64,000 bases of DNA from Endomicrobium sp. (GTDB lineage: Bacteria > Elusimicrobiota > Endomicrobiia > Endomicrobiales > Endomicrobiaceae), in NCBI GenBank assembly GCA_031261715.1, contig JAISJB010000001.1, forward strand, positions 248,001 through 312,000. Reading direction: 5' to 3'. A program made the position numbers and the translations under genes. Positions 9,045-19,065 of this stretch are shown in pieces (position 1 is the first letter of the stretch; every line of letters starts with the position of its first letter). A model generated the notes under the pieces. It was not told the origin of the DNA, made no database searches, and saw nothing but the letters and a program-made list of their open reading frames with translations.

Positions 9045-9818
9045 ATGATTATTGATACACATATGCATTTATTAGATGAAAGATTTAATATTGACAGATC
9101 ACTTGTTATAGCACGAGCAAAACAAGTTGGTATCAGTAAGTTTATAGAGGTCACTTGTGAAGTTAAGAGCTGGGAGCAAGCACGTAAATTAGCCGAAGAT
9201 GAATATAACATTTTTATGTCATTAGGAATACATCCAATCAATGCTTGTTGTATACAACAGTACTCTTATAACAATATACTACAAAAAATGGCAAAATATC
9301 ATAAGTGTGTTGCCATAGGAGAAATAGGATTAGATTACCATGATAAGCCTTCATATCACGAGGTTCTTAAACAAAAATTATGTTTTATACAACAATTAAA
9401 TATTGCTTTAAATTTAAATAAACCTGTTATTATACATTGTAGAGACGCTTATGAAGATGCAATCAACATTTTATCACAATACAATATGGGTTTAAAAGGA
9501 GTTATACATTGCTTTTCTGGTTCACTAAAATATGCACAAGAATTTCTAAAATTAGGATTTTTACTTGGGGTAGATGGTCCCATAACATATAGTACAAAAC
9601 TTCAGTATGTTATATCACAGATTTCTATTAATAATATTGTAGTTGAAACAGATTCTCCATATCTTGTTCCTAACAAACATAAAAATCATATAACTAGAAA
9701 TGAACCATGTTATATAACAAGTATTATTGAACAAATAGCTAAAATAAAAAATATATCATATCATACTGTTTTAAAACATACTACAAATAATGCATTAAAA
9801 TTGTTTAATCTCAAATAG
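9045..9818 (+). CDS. tatD: TatD family metal-dependent hydrolase
   Basis: TIM-barrel metal-dependent DNase of the TatD/YcfH family. Metal ligands are visible in IDTHMHL, IGEIGLDYHD, VIIHCRDAYED and VIHCFSGS, and in the late VVETDSPYLVP. 257 residues is normal. Last gene of the tmk-metG cluster, where tatD commonly follows metG. It lies two bases from the convergent stop of the DUF3566-like gene, leaving almost no room for a terminator. Confidence 0.93.
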   Translation: MIIDTHMHLLDERFNIDRSLVIARAKQVGISKFIEVTCEVKSWEQARKLAEDEYNIFMSLGIHPINACCIQQYSYNNILQKMAKYHKCVAIGEIGLDYHDKPSYHEVLKQKLCFIQQLNIALNLNKPVIIHCRDAYEDAINILSQYNMGLKGVIHCFSGSLKYAQEFLKLGFLLGVDGPITYSTKLQYVISQISINNIVVETDSPYLVPNKHKNHITRNEPCYITSIIEQIAKIKNISYHTVLKHTTNNALKLFNLK

Positions 9819-9820
9819 TT

Positions 9821-10108
9821 TTATTCTTCTATTAGATCTAAAGTTATAACAATTTGTTTATTAAATTTCAAAGACAATGTATTATATATACATATCATAA
9901 TTAAAATACTACACAGAGCAATTACAGTATAAGAAATAGTAAAAATAGCACAAGTAAACAATTGATCTTTAAGATTAATAGCTGTTATATCTTTCAATGA
10001 AAGACACAATGTTAAACAGGCACTAAATAAGCCTTGTATTAACAGTACTATAGGGATTGTTTTTAATACTGATATAATGTTAATTCTTTTTATACTATAA
10101 GTTAGCAC
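9821..10108 (-). CDS. Small two-TM membrane protein, DUF3566-like
   Basis: 95 residues with two strong hydrophobic segments (about residues 14-35 and 50-75) and a C-terminal tail IYNTLSLKFNKQIVITLDL. The start (KRINIISVLKTIPIVLL) and the YN motif before the tail match the general pattern of DUF3566 membrane proteins (xSVxK then liYNlxxxxxGGxxxxL), although the GG is absent here. Function unknown. It is downstream of fba on the same strand, 31 bp away. Family call is from memory of the pattern. Confidence 0.6.
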   Translation of the reverse strand: MLTYSIKRINIISVLKTIPIVLLIQGLFSACLTLCLSLKDITAINLKDQLFTCAIFTISYTVIALCSILIMICIYNTLSLKFNKQIVITLDLIEE

Positions 10109-10139
10109 AATATTTTCTCATTTTATTTTTTATCTAAAT

Positions 10140-11093
10140 TTAATACTTAGCATGCCCTGCAGTTCCAAAATCCTTCATTTTTGAACTTATTAATTTAGTA
10201 AGTTCATGTCTAGCAATACTTAAATAATCTCTTGGATCAAATTTTTCTGGATGTTCTAATAAAAATTTTCTAATAGCAGCTGTCATAACAAGTCTTCCAT
10301 CAGTATCAACATTAATTTTAGATATTCCCAATTTAATTGCTTCCTGTATTGATGTTATAGGCACGCCAGTTGCTCCAGGTAGTTGTCCACCATATTTATT
10401 TACCTCTTCAACAAGATCTTGAGGAACAGAAGATGCGCCATGTAATACAATTGGAATATTTATTAAAGATCGTACGTTTTTTAAAATGTCAAATGCTAGT
10501 TTAACTTTACCTTTAAATTTATATGCTCCATGTGAAGTTCCTATAGATATAGCTAGAGAATCAATTCCTGTTTCATTTACAAAACGTTCAGCTTCTTTAG
10601 GATCGGTTAAATTAGATTTACCATCACTACTGCCAACTCCATCTTCAATGCCACCAAGTGTTCCAATTTCTGCTTCAACTGAAATACCTCTTTTATGTGC
10701 ATACTCAACTACTGAACGTGTTACTTTAACGTTGTAATCATAAGTAGAAGGAGTTTTCCCATCTTCTAGTAAAGATCCATCTATCATTACAGATGAGAAA
10801 CCTAAATTAATGGCTTCAATTATAGTTTGTAAAGAATTTCCGTGATCTAAGTGCATAGCAATTGGAATATTTGGATTATCTACAATAGCTGCTTTCATTA
10901 AGTAACTTAAATATATAAAACTTGAATATTTTAAAGCCCCTCTACTTGCTTGTATGATTACTGGAGATTTAGTTTCTTTAGCTGCTAACATAATAGCTTG
11001 AATTTGCTCCATGTTATTAACATTGTACGCTCCAACACCATAATGCTCTTTCATTGCTTCATTTAAAATCTGTTTTGTTGATACAAGCGCCAT
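10140..11093 (-). CDS. fba: Class II fructose-bisphosphate aldolase
   Basis: Zinc-dependent cleavage and condensation of fructose 1,6-bisphosphate in glycolysis/gluconeogenesis. Zinc and substrate motifs: GVGAYNVNN, AMHLDHGNS, SVMIDGS, SVEAEIGTLGGIEDG, VLHGASSVP and KINVDTDGRL. 317 residues places it with the class IIB (Fba/GatY) lineage. AAGGAGT lies upstream of the ATG. It lies 12 bp downstream of accA on the same strand, so probably cotranscribed. Confidence 0.97.
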   Translation of the reverse strand: MALVSTKQILNEAMKEHYGVGAYNVNNMEQIQAIMLAAKETKSPVIIQASRGALKYSSFIYLSYLMKAAIVDNPNIPIAMHLDHGNSLQTIIEAINLGFSSVMIDGSLLEDGKTPSTYDYNVKVTRSVVEYAHKRGISVEAEIGTLGGIEDGVGSSDGKSNLTDPKEAERFVNETGIDSLAISIGTSHGAYKFKGKVKLAFDILKNVRSLINIPIVLHGASSVPQDLVEEVNKYGGQLPGATGVPITSIQEAIKLGISKINVDTDGRLVMTAAIRKFLLEHPEKFDPRDYLSIARHELTKLISSKMKDFGTAGHAKY

Positions 11094-11105
11094 TTATAAT
11101 ACTCC

Positions 11106-12074
11106 TTATACACACATTTTTTTTGTTTCGTAAATTCCGATTTGTCTAAATTTAGCATGTCGTTCACTTAAAATATCTTTCACATTCTTTGATTTATAAT
11201 ATTGAATATATTTATTGATAGCAACTTTAATATTGTTCGCTGTCTTTATAGGATCATAATGTGCTCCTCCAAGTGGTTCTTTAATCACTTCATCTACAAT
11301 TTTTAAATTAAATAAGTCTTTTGCAGTTATCTTCATTGCCTTAGCCACTTCAGGTGCTTTTGAACTGTCTTTAAAAATAATGGCTGCACACCCTTCTGGA
11401 GATATAACAGAATAGTAAGCATTTTCTAAACATAAAATTTTATTTGATATACTTATTCCTAAAGCTCCACCTGAACCACCTTCCCCAATTACAATACTTA
11501 TAATAGGTACCTTAATAGTTGACATTATTAGTAAATTTTCTGCAATGGCTCTTGCTTGACCTCTCATTTCAGCTGTAATACCGGCATATGCCCCAGGAGT
11601 ATCTATAAAAGTTATTATTGGTTTATTAAATTTTTCAGCAAACTTCATGAACCTTAACGCCTTTTTATACCCTTCAGGATGAGCCATCCCAAAATTTCTA
11701 ATTAAATTATCTTCAAGATCTCTACCTTTTTGATGCCCTATAATAATCATATAATGATTATCTATCAATGCTATTCCACATAATAATGCTTTATCATCAT
11801 AAAAATATTTATCACCATGAAATTCTAAAAAATCTTTACATATAAGTTTTATATAATCTAAAAAATGTGGTCTACTTTTATGTCTAGCTATTTGTATTCT
11901 TTGCCATGGAGTAAGTGATTTATAAATCTGTTGTTGTAAATCATTTTTAGTTTTTTCAAGTTCTACAATTTGCTTTGACAGATCAACCTTACAAGATTGA
12001 GAAGAAGCTTGTAATTCAGAAATTCTTTTTGCTATTTCAACAATTGGTTCTTCAAAATCAAGAAATTTTTCCAT
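11106..12074 (-). CDS. accA: Acetyl-CoA carboxylase carboxyltransferase subunit alpha
   Basis: Transfers the carboxyl group from biotin to acetyl-CoA, the committed step of fatty-acid synthesis. An N-terminal alpha-helical region is followed by [22 protein letters not shown] and the crotonase-fold core with [21 protein letters not shown] and [15 protein letters not shown]. 322 residues is typical. accD, its obligate partner, is not adjacent and not in the window. Confidence 0.97.
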   Translation of the reverse strand: MEKFLDFEEPIVEIAKRISELQASSQSCKVDLSKQIVELEKTKNDLQQQIYKSLTPWQRIQIARHKSRPHFLDYIKLICKDFLEFHGDKYFYDDKALLCGIALIDNHYMIIIGHQKGRDLEDNLIRNFGMAHPEGYKKALRFMKFAEKFNKPIITFIDTPGAYAGITAEMRGQARAIAENLLIMSTIKVPIISIVIGEGGSGGALGISISNKILCLENAYYSVISPEGCAAIIFKDSSKAPEVAKAMKITAKDLFNLKIVDEVIKEPLGGAHYDPIKTANNIKVAINKYIQYYKSKNVKDILSERHAKFRQIGIYETKKMCV

Positions 12075-12118
12075 ACAAACACTTATTATATAAAAAATAA
12101 TATTGATACATCAAATTG

Positions 12119-12652
12119 TTATAAAAATACTTTTTCCTCAATATAACTTCCATTATTGACATTAATTCCTTTTATTATGTAATAAATGACCTTTGGAATT
12201 ATACTTTTAGTAGTAGCAGTATGAACGTAAACATTAGATATATAAGCTTTTTGATGATTTATATATAATTCAGCCTTAGGTCCATTTGTTGTATATTGAA
12301 TATTAATCGGTCTATTAGGAACAGCTTTTAATATTAAAACTAAGTTATTGTTATTATTTGTTAAAATCTTCACACCGTAAGCTCTTTCTTCTAAATTATT
12401 TATATCTTTATAAACAAATTTATTGTTTGTATATATTAGCCAATATACTTTAATTGGATTTTTATTAATGATTTTACCATTATGCATTTGAACATCATAA
12501 ACAACTATATTCTTATTTCTATTTTTAGATATCGTGAAAAGTCTCTTACTAGTTAGAGTTTCAGAACAAATTAACAATTTAAATATTAAAAGAAACAATA
12601 AACAGACAAATAATAAATTAGCAAATTTATTTAATTTTTTTTTCTTAATCAT
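12119..12652 (-). CDS. Membrane-anchored/exported DUF4833 protein
   Basis: 177 residues. A Lys-rich start and one hydrophobic stretch (about residues 11-29) suggest a signal peptide or anchor. The rest fits the DUF4833 pattern: LFTISKNRNKNIVVYDV, then PIKVYWLIYTNNKFVY, an AYGVK segment, AELYINHQKAYISNVYVH and a final IKGINVNNGSYIEEKV. Function of the family is unknown. It lies between accA and the addB-like gene on the same strand, with two bases separating it from the latter. Confidence 0.75.
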   Translation of the reverse strand: MIKKKKLNKFANLLFVCLLFLLIFKLLICSETLTSKRLFTISKNRNKNIVVYDVQMHNGKIINKNPIKVYWLIYTNNKFVYKDINNLEERAYGVKILTNNNNNLVLILKAVPNRPINIQYTTNGPKAELYINHQKAYISNVYVHTATTKSIIPKVIYYIIKGINVNNGSYIEEKVFL

Positions 12653-12654
12653 TT

Positions 12655-15462
12655 TTATCTACACATATAAAAATATTCGCATTTATTACATTTACGTAAA
12701 TCATCTTGCTGGTCTAATTCAAAATATTCTATAGTGTTTATTTCATCTAATATAAATTTAATGATATATAAACATTTATTATATATTTCATCTGTATTTG
12801 GAAACATAACAATTCTTGTTTTTTTTATATCGTATATACTACAAGTACATACATGTAAACCTGTACTCTTTTCAAATATGTATTTATATAAAGGCAACTG
12901 TAAAGAATCTATACTATTCCTAATATTATATCTACTAATTTTATTCATATGATTAAAATATTGCATTTTAACGATATTGTTACCAACTGTTCCAGTTTTA
13001 TAATCTAATATTATATAATTATTTTCATTAATTTGATCTATTCTATCTATTTTACAAGTCAGTTTATAGACATTTCCAAGGTTTGTTCTAATAGTAGTAT
13101 TATATGAAACTTCAGAATCATATACATATTTAAATTGTCTTTGCATATCATAATTGAGTAGTTGTAGCATTTTATTTTTAATAATTTCTTTAATAGCAAA
13201 TGCATCCGATCTAAATTTAAAATATTTATAATTTTCAAAATATTTAAGAAATTTTGTTATGTACTCATCACAAAATTCTTTAGTTGATAATGTTGTTTGC
13301 TTCAAACCACGGTTAAATATATTCTTTAAAAAAACATGTATAAAATTACCAATATCATTCGCTGCTTTATCGTCATAATTTATATTATATTTATTATCAA
13401 GTAATAAAACATACATAAAATAGAATTTTAATCTACATAGTAAATAAACATTTATTTTAGAATATGTATATAACATATTTTGAAGATAATTATGAATATT
13501 TTTTGTCTTAAAATATGTTTTTTTGATACCTGTCTTACTAGTTACTATTTTATTGGATGAAACAAACTTTTTAACATATGTGTTAAGATTCTTATTTTTT
13601 AATTGTTTATCCCATATTATTGATTCAATAAATCTACTCCTATCATATATTTCAGTATCTGGATAAATTAAATGTACATTTTTTGAATTTTTAATAAGTC
13701 GATAAAAATGATATTTCTGTATTTCTAGTTGCTGTTCTATTCGTTTTAATCCTAAAGTATTCATTATTTCGATTGGAATTAATGGATAATCTTTTTTAAT
13801 ATAAGGAATAGCTACATCAATCATACCAATAATAAAAACATTATCAAACGATAAATTTCTTGTTTCTAACAATCCTAAGATTTGTATTCCTTGAAAAGGA
13901 GAACCCTTTAGTGGAAGTTTTATTCCTTTAATAAAATTTTGAAATATTATAAAAATTTCTTTATAAGTAAATTTACGTTTTAATATTTTAACTGCTTGTA
14001 AGTTTTTAGAAACTTCTAAAAATATATTTGTTGCTTCTAATTCTAGTGAATGTATCTTAATATTAACAAAATAGCGTATATTATACAAAAATTCTGATAT
14101 TGTATCAGTTAATGTTTGAAAACTGTTAATTTTTTCCCACGATGTAAATAAAATGTAAAATATTTGTTGAATTATTTCTATAATCTCTATTAATGTAACA
14201 TAATGAACTTCAGTATTTAGAATGTTAGTCGTTAAATCTTTATTATTAACAATATCTTTAAATGTAATAAACGTTATTGAAGCTAAGTTTTTCAGCAAAT
14301 ACTCTTCAATATTATATATAATATTTTGCACAATATGTTTATTACTATGATTAGCAAGTTTAATATTTCTAACTATAGAGTTGTTTAATATATCAACAAT
14401 GTTTTGTATACAGTAATATTCATTATATCTGTTTAATTGTGCTTCTAATATTAAGTTAATTAATATATATATTGACGTTTTTTCAATTTGATATCCAGTT
14501 GTTACGTTATACCTATTGGTAATAGTAGAGATTTCTGCTATTAAAGGTTGTATTATTGTATAATCTAATATCACAATAGCAGTACTATCTAACTCTTTAT
14601 TTGAAAAATTCTTAATAATATTTTTAATTAAAGCACTTTGTGTTTGATTGTCAGATGCAGAATAAACATTTAATTGGTATTTGATGCTTTTATATTTTGA
14701 AGTACTTAGTGATGGTAATTGTGCTCCAAAAGAATGGTATAACTCTTTTAAAATGTTATATTTATTTGGATTACCATGAACAAAAATTGTCAAATTATTA
14801 CAACTAGCAATTTTTTTAAAAATATTGATTTCACTTTTATATAAATAAAATGGATTTATCATAATTATTTCATCAAAATTCTTAATTAAAAACTTGAAAT
14901 CAATTTCTTGAGAAGTCCTTAGAAAAATATATCCATTTGTTAATTTTTTTATTTTATCTAAATTATTGTGAAAAATTTGTCTAATGTATGATATATTTTT
15001 TAATAGACGATTAATATTGATAGGAATGTCATAACCTATAGTAGCATTAGCTTCAATAGTTTTTAATTTAGAATTAGAAATATCTTCTAAATCTAATTGT
15101 TCTATAAAGAGTAGTATTTCATTCACCCATTCTATTGATGTCATGAATGAAACATTAAAATCTATAATATTTAACTTTTTATTCCGTATAATTTTGAATA
15201 ACATTAATAAAGCTTCAAAGTAAGATATTTTTGAAAATATAGTTTGAGCAAAAAATATATTACTAATGAAACTTTCATTAGTGAATAAAGTAGGTGTAAA
15301 AAGAGATTTTACTTTTCTTTTTGTTAAATTTTTATTAATAAATATAAGTGGTCTTTTTCCTCCGCTTACAATAGCAAGTTTATTATATGTATCACAAATA
15401 TAATCTGTAATATAAGTAATGATATTTTTTTCAATTGCTACATTTATTATTTTGATTGACAT
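12655..15462 (-). CDS. addB: AddB-like PD-(D/E)XK exonuclease subunit
   Basis: 935 residues. Probable nuclease subunit of an AddAB-type double-strand-break processing enzyme. The C-terminal RecB-family nuclease domain shows LTCKIDRIDQINENNYIILD followed by YKTG, the D...DYK catalytic set. An upstream Cys in YLLCRLKFYFMY plus the final RKCNKCEYFYMC (C-x2-C-x5-C) fit the 4Fe-4S staple of AddB and Cas4. The long N-terminal part looks like a divergent, inactive helicase fold and I see no Walker A. It lies directly downstream of the addA-like helicase (25 bp). The gene symbol is by function and position; overall similarity to Bacillus AddB is probably low. Confidence 0.75.
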   Translation of the reverse strand: MSIKIINVAIEKNIITYITDYICDTYNKLAIVSGGKRPLIFINKNLTKRKVKSLFTPTLFTNESFISNIFFAQTIFSKISYFEALLMLFKIIRNKKLNIIDFNVSFMTSIEWVNEILLFIEQLDLEDISNSKLKTIEANATIGYDIPININRLLKNISYIRQIFHNNLDKIKKLTNGYIFLRTSQEIDFKFLIKNFDEIIMINPFYLYKSEINIFKKIASCNNLTIFVHGNPNKYNILKELYHSFGAQLPSLSTSKYKSIKYQLNVYSASDNQTQSALIKNIIKNFSNKELDSTAIVILDYTIIQPLIAEISTITNRYNVTTGYQIEKTSIYILINLILEAQLNRYNEYYCIQNIVDILNNSIVRNIKLANHSNKHIVQNIIYNIEEYLLKNLASITFITFKDIVNNKDLTTNILNTEVHYVTLIEIIEIIQQIFYILFTSWEKINSFQTLTDTISEFLYNIRYFVNIKIHSLELEATNIFLEVSKNLQAVKILKRKFTYKEIFIIFQNFIKGIKLPLKGSPFQGIQILGLLETRNLSFDNVFIIGMIDVAIPYIKKDYPLIPIEIMNTLGLKRIEQQLEIQKYHFYRLIKNSKNVHLIYPDTEIYDRSRFIESIIWDKQLKNKNLNTYVKKFVSSNKIVTSKTGIKKTYFKTKNIHNYLQNMLYTYSKINVYLLCRLKFYFMYVLLLDNKYNINYDDKAANDIGNFIHVFLKNIFNRGLKQTTLSTKEFCDEYITKFLKYFENYKYFKFRSDAFAIKEIIKNKMLQLLNYDMQRQFKYVYDSEVSYNTTIRTNLGNVYKLTCKIDRIDQINENNYIILDYKTGTVGNNIVKMQYFNHMNKISRYNIRNSIDSLQLPLYKYIFEKSTGLHVCTCSIYDIKKTRIVMFPNTDEIYNKCLYIIKFILDEINTIEYFELDQQDDLRKCNKCEYFYMCR

Positions 15463-15487
15463 TTTTATATTTTTTGTTATAAATTAT

Positions 15488-18400
15488 TTATTCAATAATA
15501 TTTAATTTTATATTTTCAAGATCCAAATAATAAATATTAACTTTTTTATTTTTATAAATATTAGATAATACCTTGATTATTTCTTGTTTAAAATAACTTT
15601 GATCGTAAATTTGTTTATAAGTTAGTACTATTACTCTTTTATTTGTGATAATTAATTTATCAATTATTAATATTTTACCGGTAGAGTTAATAATTGTTTT
15701 CATATTATAAACAATCTTACTTTTTTTATATCTAAATAATTGCATTACTTTTTTTAGGTTAAAGATTTGTATGAGTTTATATTTGATATACGTTAAATCA
15801 TTAAGAAATAACTTTTTTTGTACTATATTAAGTGCTGTTTGTATAGACTCATTAATCTTGTCAGAATGTATAGTAACAATATATGACAAAGAATAAATTA
15901 ACATCATATTCAACGAATATTGTTTCTCTGGATTTTGCTGTTTGAAATGCCATTGGATAGTTTTATACCCATTTTTATCGTTATCTAATATTACTTGTTC
16001 ATTGAATGTTTGCTTACAATAAGATTCTTGATGACCAGAAATGAAGTTATTACAACTAAATTGTTTAGGTACTAAATTAATATATAAATTACTATTTTGG
16101 TTAGGAACTATTCCATATAATTCATATATTGCCCTAGTCATTGAAACATATAAAATATTTAATTCAGTTTGTAGTAAATTAAAGCGTTCTTGAGTATACA
16201 ATTTGTTAGCTTGTTTTGAAAATAGTGCAATATTTTTATTTATATTAAAAAGTCGTATTTTATTTTTGTAATAATATGGATATGGGTTTTTAATCCCTTT
16301 TTGTATAAATAATTTAAGAAATGGTATCATTACTACTGGGAATTGTAATCCCTTGGCTTTATGAATTGTCATCACTTTAATACCTTTACTAAATAATCCC
16401 TTAACAAATAATAAACTATCATCTTCTTGTAAAGAGTTAAAATATTCTATAAAATGTCTCAGCCCAAAGTTATCTTTTTCAAATGAATTTACAAGTTCTA
16501 GAAAACACATTATAAAGACTTTTGAATTTGGAAAATTTTCTATAATTTTAAATTTGTCAATAATTAAAATATTTAAATCATAAATTGAATATTGTGTACT
16601 TTGATTAAAAAAGTCTTTGAAATAAACATTCCATAAATCTTTATATGTAATTTTAAAAAATTGATATATAAATTTTTTTTCTCGTCTATAATGCAGATTA
16701 AATATAAATTGCTCAAATTCAATATTTGTAATTTGTGTAATTTTATTAAAAATATCTCCAACTAAAAATGAAGCAAATGCTAAATTATCGAATGGACAAT
16801 TTATAAACATAAGTAATGAAATAATTTGTTTAATAATATCATTATGTTTAATATTTAATGATTGGTTTGATTCTATTTCGAATTTATTTTCTATAAGCCA
16901 CGAACTAATTATTTCTACTTCTTTATTTTTTCTACATAATACAGCAATGTCTTGTGAATTAAAACGTTTTATAATTTGTTTTATGTACATGATCAATGTT
17001 ACTTTTATTTTACTTAGAACATTTTCATTATTATCATTTAACATCTTAATATTGACATATCCACAGTGCTGTTCTTTATTAGTTATCTGTTTAGGGGCAC
17101 TATAAGTATCAATCAATTTTGCATATTCAACTGAATTATTATATTTGTCTACAGCAAGTGTCCTAAAGAATCTTTGAATATTATTTTTAGAAAAAATTGC
17201 ATTATTAAAATTTACAATAGCTTTACCGCTTCTAAAATTAGTTTCTAAATATTGCTTAGTAATTGGAAAGTTATAAAAGTCATTTTTTACTATATTAAAA
17301 ATATTAGTATTAACACCTCTAAAAGCATATATAGATTGTTTTTTATCACCAACATAAAATAAAGTTCCATTTATAGCAAGACCCTCTTCTACGAATTTTT
17401 TAATGCCAAGCCATTGAATTAAACTAGTGTCTTGAAATTCGTCAATGAGAAAATGTTTATATCTTGCTGATAGTCTATAATACATTTCTGAAATTGTTAT
17501 ATTTTTATCATTAAAAAAATTACTAGTTTTTTTATTAATTTCATTTAAAAAAACAACATTATGTTGTTTTGCTTGTTTATCAAATTCATTTATTACATTT
17601 GAATATATGCTTGCATAAATATCATAATAGTGTTTCATATAAAAACTACAAAATGATTTTATATCTTTATTGATTGTTTGCCACAATGTAGTTTCTTTAG
17701 ATTGTTTTTTTAATAATGTTTCTATAAATATTTTTGGGATTTGCATCTTGACTAAATTTTCAATTTTATATTGTAATATCTTATTACTACTTGTTTTACA
17801 AATATTTTTAAATTGCTTTTTTTTAAGCAATTTGTTAAATTCATTTACTTTATTTATTATTGTAGTTGCTTTGAAATTAAGTTCTTTTACAAAAGAATAC
17901 TTTTTACTAAAAGTTAGACCTTTACCTATATTACTAATTTTATTAAATATTTGTTCTATTTCATTATAAATTTGATATTTTGGAAACCAACTAAAATTTT
18001 TTATTAAATATTGAGACATATATTGTCTAAGTAGAATATTTTGCAAGTTATTTGATGTAACAGATTGTTTTAAAAAAGTATCTAATGCAACAAGCAAATT
18101 TTTAGAATAATCTTGTTTAACTGAAAACATAGGAGATAGTCCTATGTTTATAGCACATGATTTTAAAATATGATTTTTAAAACTATCTATAGTACTTATG
18201 TTAAAGTTATCATAAAACTCAAAAATATTATTTATAAAATCACAACTTTTAACAATAATTTCTTGACTTGTTAATTTAAAATCTTTAAATAGAAAACTAG
18301 TTTTTGGATTTAATACTGATTGCTTTAAATATTTTATAATACGATATTTCATTTCTTTAGCAGCTTTATTTGTAAACGTTAAAGCTACAATATTTTTTAT

Positions 18401-18508
18401 GTCAGTATTATTATATTTAAAGAGAAGTTCAATATAACGTTTAGCAAGATTATAAGTTTTACCTGCACCAGCAGATGCTTGGACAAAAACAATTTGATGT
18501 TGTTTCAT
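15488..18508 (-). CDS. addA: AddA-like UvrD/Rep superfamily helicase
   Basis: 1006 residues. SF1A helicase motor of the break-repair pair. Motifs in order: ASAGAGKTYNLAKRY (I), VALTFTNKAAKEMK (Ia), FLIDEFQDTSLIQW (II), FYVGDKKQSIYAFRG (III), ETNFRSGKA (IV), VMTIHKAKGLQFPVV (V) and LNILYVSMTRA (VI). The C-terminal region keeps the outline of the RecB-type nuclease (GKILIIDKLI ... VLTYKQ), but the usual DYK is TYK, so nuclease activity is doubtful. The start lies inside the end of smpB (50-bp overlap). Confidence 0.85.
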   Translation of the reverse strand: MKQHQIVFVQASAGAGKTYNLAKRYIELLFKYNNTDIKNIVALTFTNKAAKEMKYRIIKYLKQSVLNPKTSFLFKDFKLTSQEIIVKSCDFINNIFEFYDNFNISTIDSFKNHILKSCAINIGLSPMFSVKQDYSKNLLVALDTFLKQSVTSNNLQNILLRQYMSQYLIKNFSWFPKYQIYNEIEQIFNKISNIGKGLTFSKKYSFVKELNFKATTIINKVNEFNKLLKKKQFKNICKTSSNKILQYKIENLVKMQIPKIFIETLLKKQSKETTLWQTINKDIKSFCSFYMKHYYDIYASIYSNVINEFDKQAKQHNVVFLNEINKKTSNFFNDKNITISEMYYRLSARYKHFLIDEFQDTSLIQWLGIKKFVEEGLAINGTLFYVGDKKQSIYAFRGVNTNIFNIVKNDFYNFPITKQYLETNFRSGKAIVNFNNAIFSKNNIQRFFRTLAVDKYNNSVEYAKLIDTYSAPKQITNKEQHCGYVNIKMLNDNNENVLSKIKVTLIMYIKQIIKRFNSQDIAVLCRKNKEVEIISSWLIENKFEIESNQSLNIKHNDIIKQIISLLMFINCPFDNLAFASFLVGDIFNKITQITNIEFEQFIFNLHYRREKKFIYQFFKITYKDLWNVYFKDFFNQSTQYSIYDLNILIIDKFKIIENFPNSKVFIMCFLELVNSFEKDNFGLRHFIEYFNSLQEDDSLLFVKGLFSKGIKVMTIHKAKGLQFPVVMIPFLKLFIQKGIKNPYPYYYKNKIRLFNINKNIALFSKQANKLYTQERFNLLQTELNILYVSMTRAIYELYGIVPNQNSNLYINLVPKQFSCNNFISGHQESYCKQTFNEQVILDNDKNGYKTIQWHFKQQNPEKQYSLNMMLIYSLSYIVTIHSDKINESIQTALNIVQKKLFLNDLTYIKYKLIQIFNLKKVMQLFRYKKSKIVYNMKTIINSTGKILIIDKLIITNKRVIVLTYKQIYDQSYFKQEIIKVLSNIYKNKKVNIYYLDLENIKLNIIE

Positions 18509-18971
18509 AATAATTATTTAACTCTCTGTTTATATCTCTCATCAAATCTCTTTGTTTTATTTTAGCTCTTTTATCGTATATTTTTTTACCTTTAACAAGA
18601 CATATAAGCAATTTTATTATTTTCTTATTTGTCATATAAATTTCTAATGGAACTATTGTTTTTCCTTTATCTTTTACTTGATTTAACATTTTATGTATTT
18701 CAAATTTATGCATTAGTAATTTACGTTGTCTTGTAGGATTATAATGTAAAATATTACTTGATATATTTCTATATGGTTTAATATAAAGATTATCTATATA
18801 TATCTCATAAGTATATCTATTAATAGATATAATACAATCATTTAGATTAACGTTTCCTTGTTTTACTGATTTTACTTCATATCCACAAAGAATCAGGCCA
18901 ACTTCTATCTTAGATATAATATCGTAATTATAATGAATCTTCTTATTAGAAGACAACAATTTTCTATACAT
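18459..18971 (-). CDS. smpB: SsrA-binding protein SmpB
   Basis: Partner of tmRNA in trans-translation rescue of stalled ribosomes. Signature segments: GLILCGYEVKSVKQGNVNL, HYNPTRQRKLLMHKFEI and LVKGKKIYDKRAKIKQRD. The usual C-terminal basic helix is followed by an odd Cys-rich tail (NCFCPSICWCR) that is simply the start of the addA gene read in another frame, giving 170 residues. tRNA-Thr lies ten bases upstream on the same strand. The tmRNA gene itself is not in the window. Confidence 0.94.
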   Translation of the reverse strand: MYRKLLSSNKKIHYNYDIISKIEVGLILCGYEVKSVKQGNVNLNDCIISINRYTYEIYIDNLYIKPYRNISSNILHYNPTRQRKLLMHKFEIHKMLNQVKDKGKTIVPLEIYMTNKKIIKLLICLVKGKKIYDKRAKIKQRDLMRDINRELNNYYETTSNCFCPSICWCR

Positions 18972-18980
18972 ATTTAGAAA

Positions 18981-19053
18981 AGCCGACGGTAGGATTCGAA
19001 CCTATGACCTACGGTTTACAAAACCGTTGCTCTACCAACTGAGCTACGTCGGC
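18981..19053 (-). tRNA. tRNA-Thr(TGT)
   Basis: 73 bases, minus strand. Acceptor GCCGACG/CGTCGGC, discriminator T, anticodon stem ACGGT/ACCGT with loop TTTGTAA giving TGT. The T-arm TAGGTTCGAATCCTA is canonical and no CCA is encoded. It lies between argF and smpB in the same direction with gaps of 12 and 9 bases, so it is probably processed from a shared transcript. Confidence 0.96.
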
Positions 19054-19065
19054 ATATAGATAAAA

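Noticed and set aside
10486-10737. Plus-strand ORF inside fba
   Set aside because: Antisense shadow; fba is complete and well conserved.
12534-12734. 66-residue plus-strand ORF with hydrophobic segment
   Set aside because: Lies antisense to the DUF4833 start and the addB end; no translation signal.
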